A DNA stretch of 64,000 nucleotides. It comes from Streptomyces taklimakanensis (GTDB taxonomy: Bacteria > Actinomycetota > Actinomycetes > Streptomycetales > Streptomycetaceae). Position numbers and translations under genes: made by a program. Positions 16,956-25,301 of the stretch are shown here, one piece after another (position 1 is the stretch's first letter; each line of letters starts with the position of its first letter). Under the pieces are notes generated by a model, which saw only the letters and a program-made list of their open reading frames with translations, was not told the origin of the DNA and made no database searches. The DNA lies in assembly GCF_009709575.1 (NCBI RefSeq), contig NZ_WIXO01000001.1, forward strand, positions 5,148,001-5,212,000. Reading direction: 5' to 3'.

Positions 16956-17375
16956 ATGGCCCAGCAGGTCAACGAGATCATGACGGCCGACCCCACCACC
17001 GTCACACCGCAGACCCCGATCGTCGAGGTCGCCCGCCTGATGAAGGAGGAGGACATCGGCGAGGTGCTGGTCGCCGAGGAGGACCGGCTGCGCGGCCTGG
17101 TCACCGACCGTGACCTGGTGGTGCGGGCCATGGCCGAAGCCCGCGATGTCGAGGCCACCGCGGCGCAGGACGTCTGCAGCGCCGACCTGGTCACCTGCTC
17201 ACCGAACGACGACGTCTCCGAGGCGGTGCGGCTGATGCGTGAGCACGCGCTGCGCCGGCTTCCGGTGCTGGACGGCGAGGAGCTGGTGGGAGTGGTCAGC
17301 ATCGGCGACCTCGCCGTCGACCGGGACCCGAGCTCCGCGCTGAGCGACATCAGTGCCACCGAACCCAACCGCTGA
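16956..17375 (+). CDS. CBS-domain-pair protein
   Basis: A 139-residue stand-alone pair of CBS domains. The first runs from VNEIMTADPTTVTPQTP to GLVTDRDLVVRAMA and the second from DVCSADLVTCSPNDDV to LVGVVSIGDLAVD. CBS pairs bind adenine nucleotides and act as energy sensors or regulatory subunits. The partner is unknown. The start is firm, with GGAGG a few bases before the ATG. A hairpin terminator follows, so it is monocistronic. Short proteins of this type are often stress-linked in Streptomyces. Confidence 0.9.
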   Translation: MAQQVNEIMTADPTTVTPQTPIVEVARLMKEEDIGEVLVAEEDRLRGLVTDRDLVVRAMAEARDVEATAAQDVCSADLVTCSPNDDVSEAVRLMREHALRRLPVLDGEELVGVVSIGDLAVDRDPSSALSDISATEPNR

Positions 17376-17423
17376 CACCCACGCCACCACCGACGGGGCT
17401 CCGACTCCCGTCGACGAACCCCG

Positions 17424-17457
17424 GCCGGGTTCCCGCCCCTCACGGCGGGAACCCGGC
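17424..17457 (+). terminator. hairpin terminator after the CBS gene
   Basis: A perfect 14-base inverted repeat, GCCGGGTTCCCGCC (17424-17437) with its complement at 17444-17457 and a six-base loop, about 50 bases after the CBS stop. Confidence 0.75.
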
Positions 17458-17594
17458 GCGGAGCCGCCGCCACATCGGGCGGCCGCTCCGCGCCGTGAAC
17501 CGCGACCGGGCCCGCGGCGGTCGGTGACACGGGGCGTTCACCGGGGGAGGAGGGGCCGTGTTGTGAGGGCGCGATCGACGGGTAGTCGTGGGCG

Positions 17595-18113
17595 ATGTTC
17601 TTCGACTCCTGGTACGACCTGCTGCGCGTGGCCGTGATGACCGCGTGCGCCTATGCCGCCCTGATCGTGGCGGTGCGGATGTCGGGCAAACGCACGCTGG
17701 CGAAGATGAACGCCTTCGACCTGGCGGTCACCGTGGCCCTGGGCTCGACGCTGGCCACGATCCTGCTCAACCGGACCGTCTCCCTCACCGAGGGAGTCCT
17801 CGCACTGGTCCTCCTGGTGACCCTGCAACTCGTCAACGCCCGGACGGCGGTGCGCTCCCGCCGCTTCCGGCGGTTGATCAAATCCGAGCCGACCCTGCTG
17901 CTGAGCGACGGCCGCATGCTCACCGAGGCGATGGCCCGACAGCGGGTCACGGCCAGCGAGGTACGCCAGGCGGTCCGCTCCCAGGGCATCGGCGCGGTCG
18001 AGGACGTCACCGCGGTGGTGCTGGAGACCGACGGCAGCTTCAGCGTGATCCCCCGGTCCCAGGCCGGCTCCGGCAGCTCCCTGCGCGATGTCGGGGAGGA
18101 CACCGAGCGGTGA
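17595..18113 (+). CDS. DUF421 (YetF-like) membrane protein
   Basis: A 172-residue protein. Its first 85 residues contain about three membrane helices with the family motif RMSGKRTLAKMNAFDLAVTV. A cytosolic domain follows with PTLLLSDGRMLTEAMARQRV and SQGIGAVEDVTAVVLETDGS, the usual DUF421 C-terminal signature. The biochemical role is not established; Bacillus relatives are linked to spore and envelope functions. The ATG at 17595 was taken because helix 1 follows at once. No obvious operon partner. Confidence 0.85.
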   Translation: MFFDSWYDLLRVAVMTACAYAALIVAVRMSGKRTLAKMNAFDLAVTVALGSTLATILLNRTVSLTEGVLALVLLVTLQLVNARTAVRSRRFRRLIKSEPTLLLSDGRMLTEAMARQRVTASEVRQAVRSQGIGAVEDVTAVVLETDGSFSVIPRSQAGSGSSLRDVGEDTER

Positions 18114-18336
18114 CCGTCGGGCCGACGGGCAGCGCCTCGGCGTGCGGCCGGGTGAGGGCACGGTGCGGTCCGGGCACGCGCCACCTTCGGCGTCCGGCGT
18201 GGACGCCGTCCCCCGGACCGGTGCGAGGGACACACGGGCTCGTGGTGGCTCCGAGTCCCTCGAACACCGTGTGGTGTCCACTCGGCCTCCGAGGCCGGCC
18301 CGCGGCCGGCCGCGCCCGCAGACCCGTACCGACTCG

Positions 18337-18795
18337 TCAGTCGGAACCCACGCGGAACGGCCCGATGGACATCGGCACCTTGGCCAGGTGGCCGACGAGG
18401 AAGAAGCCCAGAACGCCCGCCACCAGCGCCCCGACGCCGGCGTAGACGAGCCACCCTCCCAAGGTCGAGCCGACGGAGACGCCGAGGATCCCGACGTAGG
18501 TCAACAGTCCGGGCACCCAGCCGTGGCGGTGGATCGCCAGCCCTCCCAGGAGGCACGCGATCAGCAGCGGAACGAGGAGCGCGAGACCCGCCACCGCCAC
18601 ACCGGCCCACAGAACGCCCCACACCACCGACCACAGGGGATCGTCGTCGGACACACGGCCGTCGAACATCCCGCCCAGCCCCAGGCCGACGAGCACCAGG
18701 GCCGCTCCCGCGGCGAACCCGATCCAAATGATCTTTTTGAGCCGGGTCTCCCAGCGGTGGATGAAACCAGGACTGAAGCGATACGGGTTGGGCAC
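18337..18795 (-). CDS. small polytopic membrane protein of unknown function
   Basis: A 152-residue protein with four predicted hydrophobic segments: WIGFAAGAALVLVGLGLGG, WSVVWGVLWAGVAVAGLALL continuing through IACLLGGLA, TYVGILGVSVGSTLGGWLVYA, and VGALVAGVLGFFLVGHL. The N-terminus is basic (FIHRWETRLKKI), suggesting it is cytosolic. No family recognised. The GTG start at 18795 follows a weak ribosome-binding site. It is near but not overlapping the lipoprotein operon (184-base gap), so a link is unproven. Confidence 0.6.
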   Translation of the reverse strand: MPNPYRFSPGFIHRWETRLKKIIWIGFAAGAALVLVGLGLGGMFDGRVSDDDPLWSVVWGVLWAGVAVAGLALLVPLLIACLLGGLAIHRHGWVPGLLTYVGILGVSVGSTLGGWLVYAGVGALVAGVLGFFLVGHLAKVPMSIGPFRVGSD

Positions 18796-18978
18796 GCCCA
18801 GAACCTATTGAGTGCTCGTCCCACGCGTCAATGCTCACCGGCCCGGCGACCCGGGAGGTGGGCGTCCGGACCGCCGGGGAGGCGTTGGGCCACGGCACGC
18901 TCACCAAGGCGCCGGACGCCTCCACGCACGTGACGGAGACGGCGCTCAAGGCCCGGCGGGCCCCGGTGCGGGGGGCGC

Positions 18979-19833
18979 TCACTCCACGCACGAGTACTTG
19001 TCGACGAGTGTGTCGTTGGGGCGATACTGGTCCACCTCGTTCGAGTGTTCCCTCGTGAAGTCCGGTAGGGAAGCCTCGAAGTCCGCTCTCCACTTGCTGC
19101 TTCTCACATAGGTTTTGACGATCTCCTTCAGTTGCTCGCAGTCTTCCTGGTGCCCCTTCGGCAGGCCGATGCCGTAGAGCTGCGGCTGACCGGCGTTCTC
19201 CGGAAGGACGCGGAGGTCCTCGGCAGGGTGATTCTGTTGAAATCCGTACAGAATCATCTTGTCCATGAAGAAGGCGTCGGTCTCACCCGCGAGCAGCAGC
19301 CGCACGCACTCGGAAGCCGTGGTCACCATGGTGATCTTCTTCAGTCCCCTGTTCACCAGGGACTCCTCGGCGGTCGTGCTGCCCATGGTGCAGATGCGCT
19401 TGTCCCTGAGATCTTCCTCCCGGTCGATGTCCGGGTTTCCGGGCCCCACCATGTATCCCTGAGGCGTCACCGCGTACGGACCGACGAACGCGACGTCCTC
19501 CGCGCGGGTTTCGGTGATCGAGTAAGTGGCGATCACCAGGTCGGAGATCCCCTCGGTGATCTCGGTCTCGCGCATGTTGGAGGTGAGCAGCCTGGGAGCG
19601 TACTTGACCCCCAGCTCGTCCACGACATGCGCTCCTATGAACTGGTCGAAGCCACCGTACTTCTCCCCGTCCCAGTAGGAGGTGCCCGGCTGGTCGGCCT
19701 TGTAGGCGACGTTGAGGCGATCCCGGCCGAGGAATGTCGGCGCCTCCTCACCGCACGCCGTGGCCGTCGCGAGGAGCATCAAAGCCCCGAGGGCCGCCGT
19801 CACCCGTGTTCTCGTTTCGCGCCACGCGTTCAT
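18979..19833 (-). CDS. amino-acid-type solute-binding lipoprotein without transporter genes
   Basis: A 284-residue lipoprotein with lipobox ATAC (Cys27) and a type II solute-binding fold (SBP_bac_3-like). Visible blocks are LNVAYKADQPGTSYWDGEKY, GGFDQFIGAHVVDEL, SDLVIATYSITETRAEDVAF and GYMVGPGNPDIDREEDLRDK. The family usually binds amino acids for ABC importers. No permease or ATPase is present. The upstream partners are two membrane proteins ten or fewer bases apart, so it may act as an extracellular sensor. The ATG at 19833 has GGAG before it. It is the last gene of a three-gene operon. The ligand is unknown. Confidence 0.78.
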   Translation of the reverse strand: MNAWRETRTRVTAALGALMLLATATACGEEAPTFLGRDRLNVAYKADQPGTSYWDGEKYGGFDQFIGAHVVDELGVKYAPRLLTSNMRETEITEGISDLVIATYSITETRAEDVAFVGPYAVTPQGYMVGPGNPDIDREEDLRDKRICTMGSTTAEESLVNRGLKKITMVTTASECVRLLLAGETDAFFMDKMILYGFQQNHPAEDLRVLPENAGQPQLYGIGLPKGHQEDCEQLKEIVKTYVRSSKWRADFEASLPDFTREHSNEVDQYRPNDTLVDKYSCVE

Positions 19834-19843
19834 TCGCAACTCC

Positions 19844-20674
19844 TCAGCCGTACAGGAAGACATCGGTGACCCCGAGTTCCACATGGCATCCCGAGACGGT
19901 GTGGACGGTCAGCCGGACCCGGACCTCGTTTCCGCCGCCGAGTTCCAGCTCGGCGGTCTCCCCGTCCACGAGCGCTTTGTTGGCTCCCCGCAGTGGTTCT
20001 CCTTCGAGCGCCACGTCGATTTCGGTGCCACGGGCGCAGGCCCCCGCAGCCGGGTTCTCGTCCTCGACGGAGACGGTGACTCTCAAGTGATCCCGTTCCG
20101 GCCTGCCGTCGAGGATCAGCGTCGCCGACTTCCCGTCCCCCACTCCGCTGTGGTTCTCGAGGACGACGCGGCGGGTGACGTCCACCTCACCGTGTTCGCG
20201 CAGGTATTCCATCCACAGCAGCCCGGACAGTGCGGCGGCCAGGCACATCACCACCATCGCCACCCGGATCCCGAGCGAAGGGCCTGTTCCTTTCCGGGTG
20301 GGGCGCTCCGCCGCTCGTCCCCGGCCACCCCATTCCCCCGCGAGGACCGCGAGCAGCACGGCCGCCAGTACGGTGGCGGCCATGAGCGTGTACGGCAGCA
20401 CGAACTGACTCGTACGGCCCTCGGGCTTTCTGGCCAGCGCCACAGCGGTGATCGACCCGACGGCCACCGGGAGGACGCTCCAGCCGGCGGCCCATTCCCA
20501 GAGCAGCGTGTACTGGTGGCCGATCGCCGTGCTGCTGATGCTGCTGCGGAAGACGGTGCCGCTGACGGCCGTGCCGCCGTCACTCGCCTTCGCGCCACCC
20601 GTCCCGGACGCGGACGCCGCGGGCCGCTGCCGCTCCGGCGTTCCGCTCCCCTCGGGGATCTCCCCCCTGCTCAT
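19844..20674 (-). CDS. membrane protein with an extracellular C-terminal domain, unknown function
   Basis: A 276-residue protein. The N-terminal 50 residues are polar and Gly/Ser/Ala-rich. Three hydrophobic segments follow: AGWSVLPVAVGSITAVALA, FVLPYTLMAATVLAAVLLA and RVAMVVMCLAAALSGLLWM. The last 110 residues look beta-rich and extracytoplasmic (VTRRVVLENHSGVGDGKSAT and on). No family recognised. It lies ten bases upstream of the lipoprotein gene and eight bases after the small membrane gene, so all three are one unit. An accessory sensor or channel-like role for the lipoprotein is only a guess. Confidence 0.6.
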   Translation of the reverse strand: MSRGEIPEGSGTPERQRPAASASGTGGAKASDGGTAVSGTVFRSSISSTAIGHQYTLLWEWAAGWSVLPVAVGSITAVALARKPEGRTSQFVLPYTLMAATVLAAVLLAVLAGEWGGRGRAAERPTRKGTGPSLGIRVAMVVMCLAAALSGLLWMEYLREHGEVDVTRRVVLENHSGVGDGKSATLILDGRPERDHLRVTVSVEDENPAAGACARGTEIDVALEGEPLRGANKALVDGETAELELGGGNEVRVRLTVHTVSGCHVELGVTDVFLYG

Positions 20675-20681
20675 CGCAGGC

Positions 20682-21035
20682 TCAGGCTTTGGTGATGCCG
20701 GAGTTGGCATGGCCGCCGCTCTCGGCGACGGCGTCACCGGTCCGCTCGGCCCGCGCCGACACGGGGTCCGCGTTCCCGTCCAGCCGCACACCGCTGTTCG
20801 CGGATCCGCCGCCGCTTGCCCGGGCCTTTCCGGTGCCGACGGCCTCGACCTGCGGTCCCCGCCGGTCCGATCGCCGCAGCATCGGCATGAGCAGCGCCAC
20901 GATGCCGACTCCGGCCTGGACCGAGGCACCGACCATCTGCCCCGTGTCCGGATCACCCAGCAGCCAGACCACCGGCGTCGAGGCGACGGCTACCGCACCG
21001 GCCGCGACCAGCACAGACCTCTGTTCACGAATCAT
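20682..21035 (-). CDS. small two-helix membrane protein with a Gly/Asn-rich tail
   Basis: A 117-residue protein. Two N-terminal hydrophobic stretches (VLVAAGAVAVASTPVVWLLG and VGASVQAGVGIVALLMPML) are followed by a polar tail that repeats SGVRLDGNADPVSA, TGDAVAESGGHANSG. The layout resembles the small partner upstream of the STAND gene at 26.4 kb (two helices, then a repetitive G-x-N tail), though I see no direct sequence match. GGGGGGAG precedes the ATG. It is the first gene of the three-gene operon. Confidence 0.6.
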   Translation of the reverse strand: MIREQRSVLVAAGAVAVASTPVVWLLGDPDTGQMVGASVQAGVGIVALLMPMLRRSDRRGPQVEAVGTGKARASGGGSANSGVRLDGNADPVSARAERTGDAVAESGGHANSGITKA

Positions 21036-21594
21036 GCCCTGTTCACACTCCCCCCGTGGAAGTCACATGACGAAGTATCAGGTGCTAACGCGAAGAAAGG
21101 GAAGAGGAGCGGCGTTGCCGTCTTGTCGGAAAAATGATTGTTTGACGAATCCCTGTGACCGTTCACCGGGGTGGCGGCCGGGAGGTGCCGGCGGCTTCGG
21201 CGCTGTCGGCCCGGCGGCCGGTGGTCGGACAGGTGTCGAGCTCCTCCGGCCACCATACGGCGCTCGGTGGAAGCGATGTCCAGTGCTTCGGGGCGAACGG
21301 CGCCGCCTGCCCGAGCCCCGCGTCCCGGTCGGGTAGGCGGCGCCTCCGATCGCCCCGGCCGCCGTCTCGGTGACCGCTCCCAACCCGACCCCCGACCGTC
21401 ACCGACCTCGCCACCCTCGCCGGCAGGACCACCCCGGAATCCCGAAGCCGGTTTCGGCGGCTCCGTGCCCTCAAGCCTCACCCGTGCGGTTGACGTGACG
21501 CTCTCCGGTCGGTCCCGTCCGGCTGACACCCGGCACTCCGGCCGGATGCCGGCCGGGATCGTTCACACGGCGGTGGGGTCGGCCGCGTCCGTAC
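21036..21594. other. intergenic region, no gene seen
   Basis: About 560 bases between the three-gene operon and the amidase stop. The part next to 21035 is unusually A/T-rich for this genome (around 21060-21150) and probably holds the operon promoter. I see no coding pattern on either strand and no clear hairpin. Confidence 0.45.
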
Positions 21595-23922
21595 CTACTT
21601 GAGGTAGACGAGTCCGTCGGTGGTGACGGTGGGCCGACCGCTGGTGCCCACGACGACGATCCTGACGGTGTGCTTGGCGCTGCCGGCCCAGGTCTTGGTC
21701 CAGATCGCCTGGCGGTACTTGGTCGTCGAGGACTTCAGGTCCACGGTGGCGGCCTTGGTGCCGTCGACGTAGATGTGGGCCTGGCCGGAGCCGGTGGCGC
21801 GGGAGACGATCCAGGCGGCCGAGCGGCCGGTGAAGGTCCAGGTCAGCGAGGCGTTCTTGGTGGAGCTGGAGGAGGACTTGCCGCCCAGGTAGCTGGAGGA
21901 GGACTTGGTGGTCCAGGTGCCCTTCTTCGTGGCCGAGGACTCCTGGAGGATCACCGGGGTGCCGGCCACCGAGGCGGTGGCGGTGTTGCCGGCCTGGTCA
22001 CGGGCGGTCAGTGACCAGGTGGTGGCCTTGCCCGAAGCGGCGGTGTGGGCGGCGCTGGTGGTGGCCGGCCCGTAGGTCCTGGCCACCGGCCGGGTCAGCT
22101 TGACCTCCTTCAGGGCGGCGGTGTCGGTGGCCTTCCACTTCAGCGTGACGGGGACGGCACCGGTGTCGACGGTGCCGGTGCGCAGGGCCAGGTTCGGCTT
22201 GGTGGTGAAGGTGGGGGCGGTGGTCTCGGCGACCACGGTCGCGGCCGCGGTGGTGGCGGTCTTGCCCGAGATGTGGACGGCGCGGACGGCGACGGTGTGG
22301 GTGCCCGGGGCCAGGGTGGCTCTGGCCGAGGTGGCGGTGTTCGCGGCGGTGGCGGCGATCCTGCCGTCGACCAGCAGCTCGTACCGGGAGACCAGCGCGG
22401 TGGGGGTGGTCGCCTTCCAGTTCACCGTGACGGCGGCCTTGGTGTAGTAGGCCGTTCCCGACTGCCCGGCGCCGGTGATCGAGGTGACCGCCAGGCCGCT
22501 CACCGGGCCGGCGGCGTAGGTGCGGACGGTGGCGAGCCGGTCGTAGAGCCGGTTGCCGGGGCACTGGGTGTTGTGGCCGTCGCGGTGCCCGTGGATGGCG
22601 GGGAGGGACAGCCGCGCGCCCTTGGCCCAGGTCTTGCCGAAGTAGTTGCGGCCGGCGTCGCCGGCGGTGAGGGTGGCGGTGCCGTTGGGGGCGACGCCGT
22701 ACTGGCCCAGCTTCCACGCCGCGATGCGGGCGACCGAGGTCAGCGCGGCGGTGGAGGCGGCGGTGTCGGTGTAGGTGCCCAGGACCGATATGCCGGTGGT
22801 CTCGGCGTTGAAGCCGTAGGCGTGCGCGCCCATCACCGGGCGGTCCACGCCGCCCTTGCGGCCCTCGTAGACCCTGCCGCACTTGTCGACCAGGAAGTTG
22901 TAGCCGATGTCCCGCCAGCCCAGTGTCCTGACGTGGTACGCGTAGATGCCGCGCACCACCGACGGGGCCTGGTCGCAGGTGTAGGAGTTGGACTCGGCGG
23001 TGTGGTGCACCACCACCGCCTTGATCTTCCCCCCGGGCAGGTAGACCGGCTCCTCGGGGCTGGCGGACTCGTCCGCCCCCCAGCCCGCGCGGTCGGTGAT
23101 CGGCGGGCGCGGCGCGGTGGACGGCGGAGCCGGCGGGCCGCTCACCGAGGGCGACGGGCTCGCCGGCGGCGGCGTGCTGGAGGGCGGCGGGGTGGGCGAA
23201 GCGGACGCGGTGGGCGGCGTGCTCGTCGACGGGGCGCTGGTGGCCGGAGCGTCGGTGGCCGGAGCGCTCTGCGTCGCCGGCGGCTCGGGCGCCGGCCCGG
23301 TGGCCGGCTGTGACCCGTCCGGCTCCGGGTCGGCCGGTTCCGACCCGTCCGGCTCCGCGGAGGGGGAGGGATCGTTCGCGGGGTCGTCCTCGGAGAACGC
23401 GGCCGGTTCCATGCCGGTGGTGGTGACGCCGCCGGGGTCGACCATGTCCAGCCGTAGTCCCCCGGGCAGACCGGCCGAGGACTTCCCTTTGGCCCGCACC
23501 CGCACCTCGACCCCGTCCGAGGGGCCGACCCAGGCCGGTTCGGTACCGCCGCGCTCGGCGCCCCGCTCGCCCTGCCCGCTGTCGCCGTCCAGCACCAGCC
23601 AGCGCGACCACTGGCCCGTCGCCGTGCTGCGGGTGCGGGCCTCCACGGTGCCGTCCACGCGGGCGGCGGGATCGGTCCAGGTCACTCCCAGCAGGCTGAA
23701 CGGCTTCACCTCCCGCCGCCCCGACTCCGCGGCCCGGCCGTCGTCGGTCACCTTCAGCGTGGCCGAGTGGAGACCGGTCCGAACCGGCTTCCCCGACACC
23801 ATGGCCTTCCCGTCGTCATCGGAGCCCCCGACGGGAGAGCCGACCACCCCTTGGAGCACCAGCACCCCCGAAACCCCCGCCGCCACCGCGGCGGCCGTGC
23901 CCCATATTCGACGCGATCTCAT
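21595..23922 (-). CDS. large secreted N-acetylmuramoyl-L-alanine amidase (PGRP family)
   Basis: A 775-residue exported protein. The signal-like N-terminus is MRSRRIWGTAAAVAAGVSGV. A domain of about 150 residues with no known name follows, then a long Pro/Ser/Thr/Ala linker. The PGRP/amidase_2 domain starts at ITDRAGWGADESASPE. Zinc ligands are in VVVHHTAESNS and IHGHRDGHNTQCPG, and GRVYEGRKGG is conserved. The C-terminal 300 residues look like Ig-like beta repeats (cell-wall attachment or carbohydrate contact). It should cut the peptide from muramic acid in peptidoglycan. The start at 23922 is preferred over the longer frame because the signal peptide begins there. Confidence 0.88.
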   Translation of the reverse strand: MRSRRIWGTAAAVAAGVSGVLVLQGVVGSPVGGSDDDGKAMVSGKPVRTGLHSATLKVTDDGRAAESGRREVKPFSLLGVTWTDPAARVDGTVEARTRSTATGQWSRWLVLDGDSGQGERGAERGGTEPAWVGPSDGVEVRVRAKGKSSAGLPGGLRLDMVDPGGVTTTGMEPAAFSEDDPANDPSPSAEPDGSEPADPEPDGSQPATGPAPEPPATQSAPATDAPATSAPSTSTPPTASASPTPPPSSTPPPASPSPSVSGPPAPPSTAPRPPITDRAGWGADESASPEEPVYLPGGKIKAVVVHHTAESNSYTCDQAPSVVRGIYAYHVRTLGWRDIGYNFLVDKCGRVYEGRKGGVDRPVMGAHAYGFNAETTGISVLGTYTDTAASTAALTSVARIAAWKLGQYGVAPNGTATLTAGDAGRNYFGKTWAKGARLSLPAIHGHRDGHNTQCPGNRLYDRLATVRTYAAGPVSGLAVTSITGAGQSGTAYYTKAAVTVNWKATTPTALVSRYELLVDGRIAATAANTATSARATLAPGTHTVAVRAVHISGKTATTAAATVVAETTAPTFTTKPNLALRTGTVDTGAVPVTLKWKATDTAALKEVKLTRPVARTYGPATTSAAHTAASGKATTWSLTARDQAGNTATASVAGTPVILQESSATKKGTWTTKSSSSYLGGKSSSSSTKNASLTWTFTGRSAAWIVSRATGSGQAHIYVDGTKAATVDLKSSTTKYRQAIWTKTWAGSAKHTVRIVVVGTSGRPTVTTDGLVYLK

Positions 23923-24061
23923 ACCGCACCCTGTTTTCTTGGGTCTTGGTCGGATCAGGGCGACCAATCAGCCCATCGGACCGGAACGGTAACGGATGTG
24001 GTGCCGGACCGCCGACAGGCCGGGGAAGCTGCCGAGCCACCGGCCGGCAGAGCGACGGAAA

Positions 24062-24776
24062 CAAGCCACCACCCGGCGAGGTCGTGCTGCACCTCACCGA
24101 CATCCACGGTGACGTGGCGCTCCGGTTGCCGCTCGGCGCGGGCAAGGCACCGGTGGCCCTGGACAACGATGAGTACGGCAACCCGCGCACTGGCCGGTCC
24201 GCCGTGCGGTACGGCCGGCTGGGCCCGCAGCAGCGCTCCGCCGAGACCCTCACCGGACTCACCCTCACGGGGGTGCGCCTCTACGCCCCGACCCGCGGCC
24301 GTTTCCTGCGGACCGATCCGGTCCACGGTGGATCGGCCAACGCCTACGACTACTCCAACGCCGATCCGTGCGACGCCTCCGACACCGACGGCCTGCGTCC
24401 AAGGGGCGGCAAGCGCCGTATCGGGAACGGCTACGGCATGCGGATCCTCACCGGTCGACGTGGTGGCGGTGTGGCGAAGAACGGCTACCGGTACATGGGC
24501 TCCTACATCAACGTGCAGGTGACCGGTTTCGCCAACCGCTACTTCGCGAAGAACGCGACGCAGGCCGAGACCTGGGGCGTCAAGCCGCGGGCCGGAGCGG
24601 GAAGATGGTCAAGCCCAAAGCAAGAAGAGCTGGTACACGCCGTGGAAGATCCAGTGGGCGGTCCACCACAACACCCAGGCGAAGCCCGGGACTCGGGTCC
24701 GGACCGGCGGCAGGGTCAGGGTGTGGGGACGGAACGGCTACGTGGCCACCATGACCGACTCGTGCATAGCCAAGTG
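24062..24776 (+). pseudogene. Rhs/YD-repeat protein C-terminal fragment with frameshifted toxin tip
   Basis: The frame opens inside an Rhs core with HLTDIHGDVALRLPL and DNDEYGNPRTG. It then reads the Rhs-associated core end (GLTLTGVRLYAPTRGRFLRT, DPVHGGSANAYDYSNADPCD, then DTDGL). After that border comes a variable tip of about 120 residues, the usual position of a polymorphic toxin. Around 24600 the sensible reading moves to another frame that ends SKKSWYTPWKIQWAVHHNTQ and VATMTDSCIAK at the stop near 24776. The thousand or more N-terminal residues are absent. It is an orphan cassette left by recombination; I do not recognise the toxin type. Confidence 0.75.
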
Positions 24777-24894
24777 ACCCGCGTGGTCCGCGGTTGAGAA
24801 GGTGGCGCGCCACGTCGGGGCGCGCCACCCCCGTCCTCCGGCGGCCCCGCGGGCCCGGGAAGCCGCAGCATCAGAGGCAGGGAGCACCTGATCC

Positions 24895-25301
24895 ATGAGA
24901 CGACCGATGGCCGAAATCGCGCGGCAGGGACTCGGCGCGGGCCCTTCCACCGCGCCTCTCGACATGAGCTTCGACGACGGCCCTGTCGTCGCCGATGTCT
25001 GGACCGGGGCGATCTCGGCTTCGTGCTCGTCCTGCACCGCAGGGACGACGGCTGCGTCGCGGAAGAGGTCTTCCACTCCGTGCGCGACCGTGATGGCGGC
25101 GGGGGAGGGGGCCGGCTCGACTGCGATCACCTCAGCGGTGGCCTGTTGGGCTTCCAACCCGCTGACCCGTCGGCCCGCGGGAGGATCCTGTCCGGGCAGG
25201 CGACGGCCGTCGTCACGGAGTCGGAATCGCTGGTTCACACCGGCCGGTTCCCCAAGGACGAGGGCGACGAACCCGTACGTGTCGTGGAACTCCTCATCAC
25301 T
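24895..25301 (+). pseudogene. hypothetical gene, frameshifted and cut by an IS element
   Basis: The start MRRPMAEIARQGLGAG and FDDGPVVADVW read well in one frame. From about 25000 the plausible protein continues in another (LDRGDLGFVLVLHRRDDG, FHSVRDRDGG, then ESESLVHTGRFPKDEGDEPV). The 3' end is interrupted at 25302 by the terminal repeat of the IS5-family element. It lies just after the Rhs tip, where an immunity gene is usually found, but I cannot recognise an immunity family. Confidence 0.45.

Noticed and set aside
21036..21594. Small open frames in the spacer
   Set aside because: None has a ribosome-binding site, protein-like composition or a recognisable motif.
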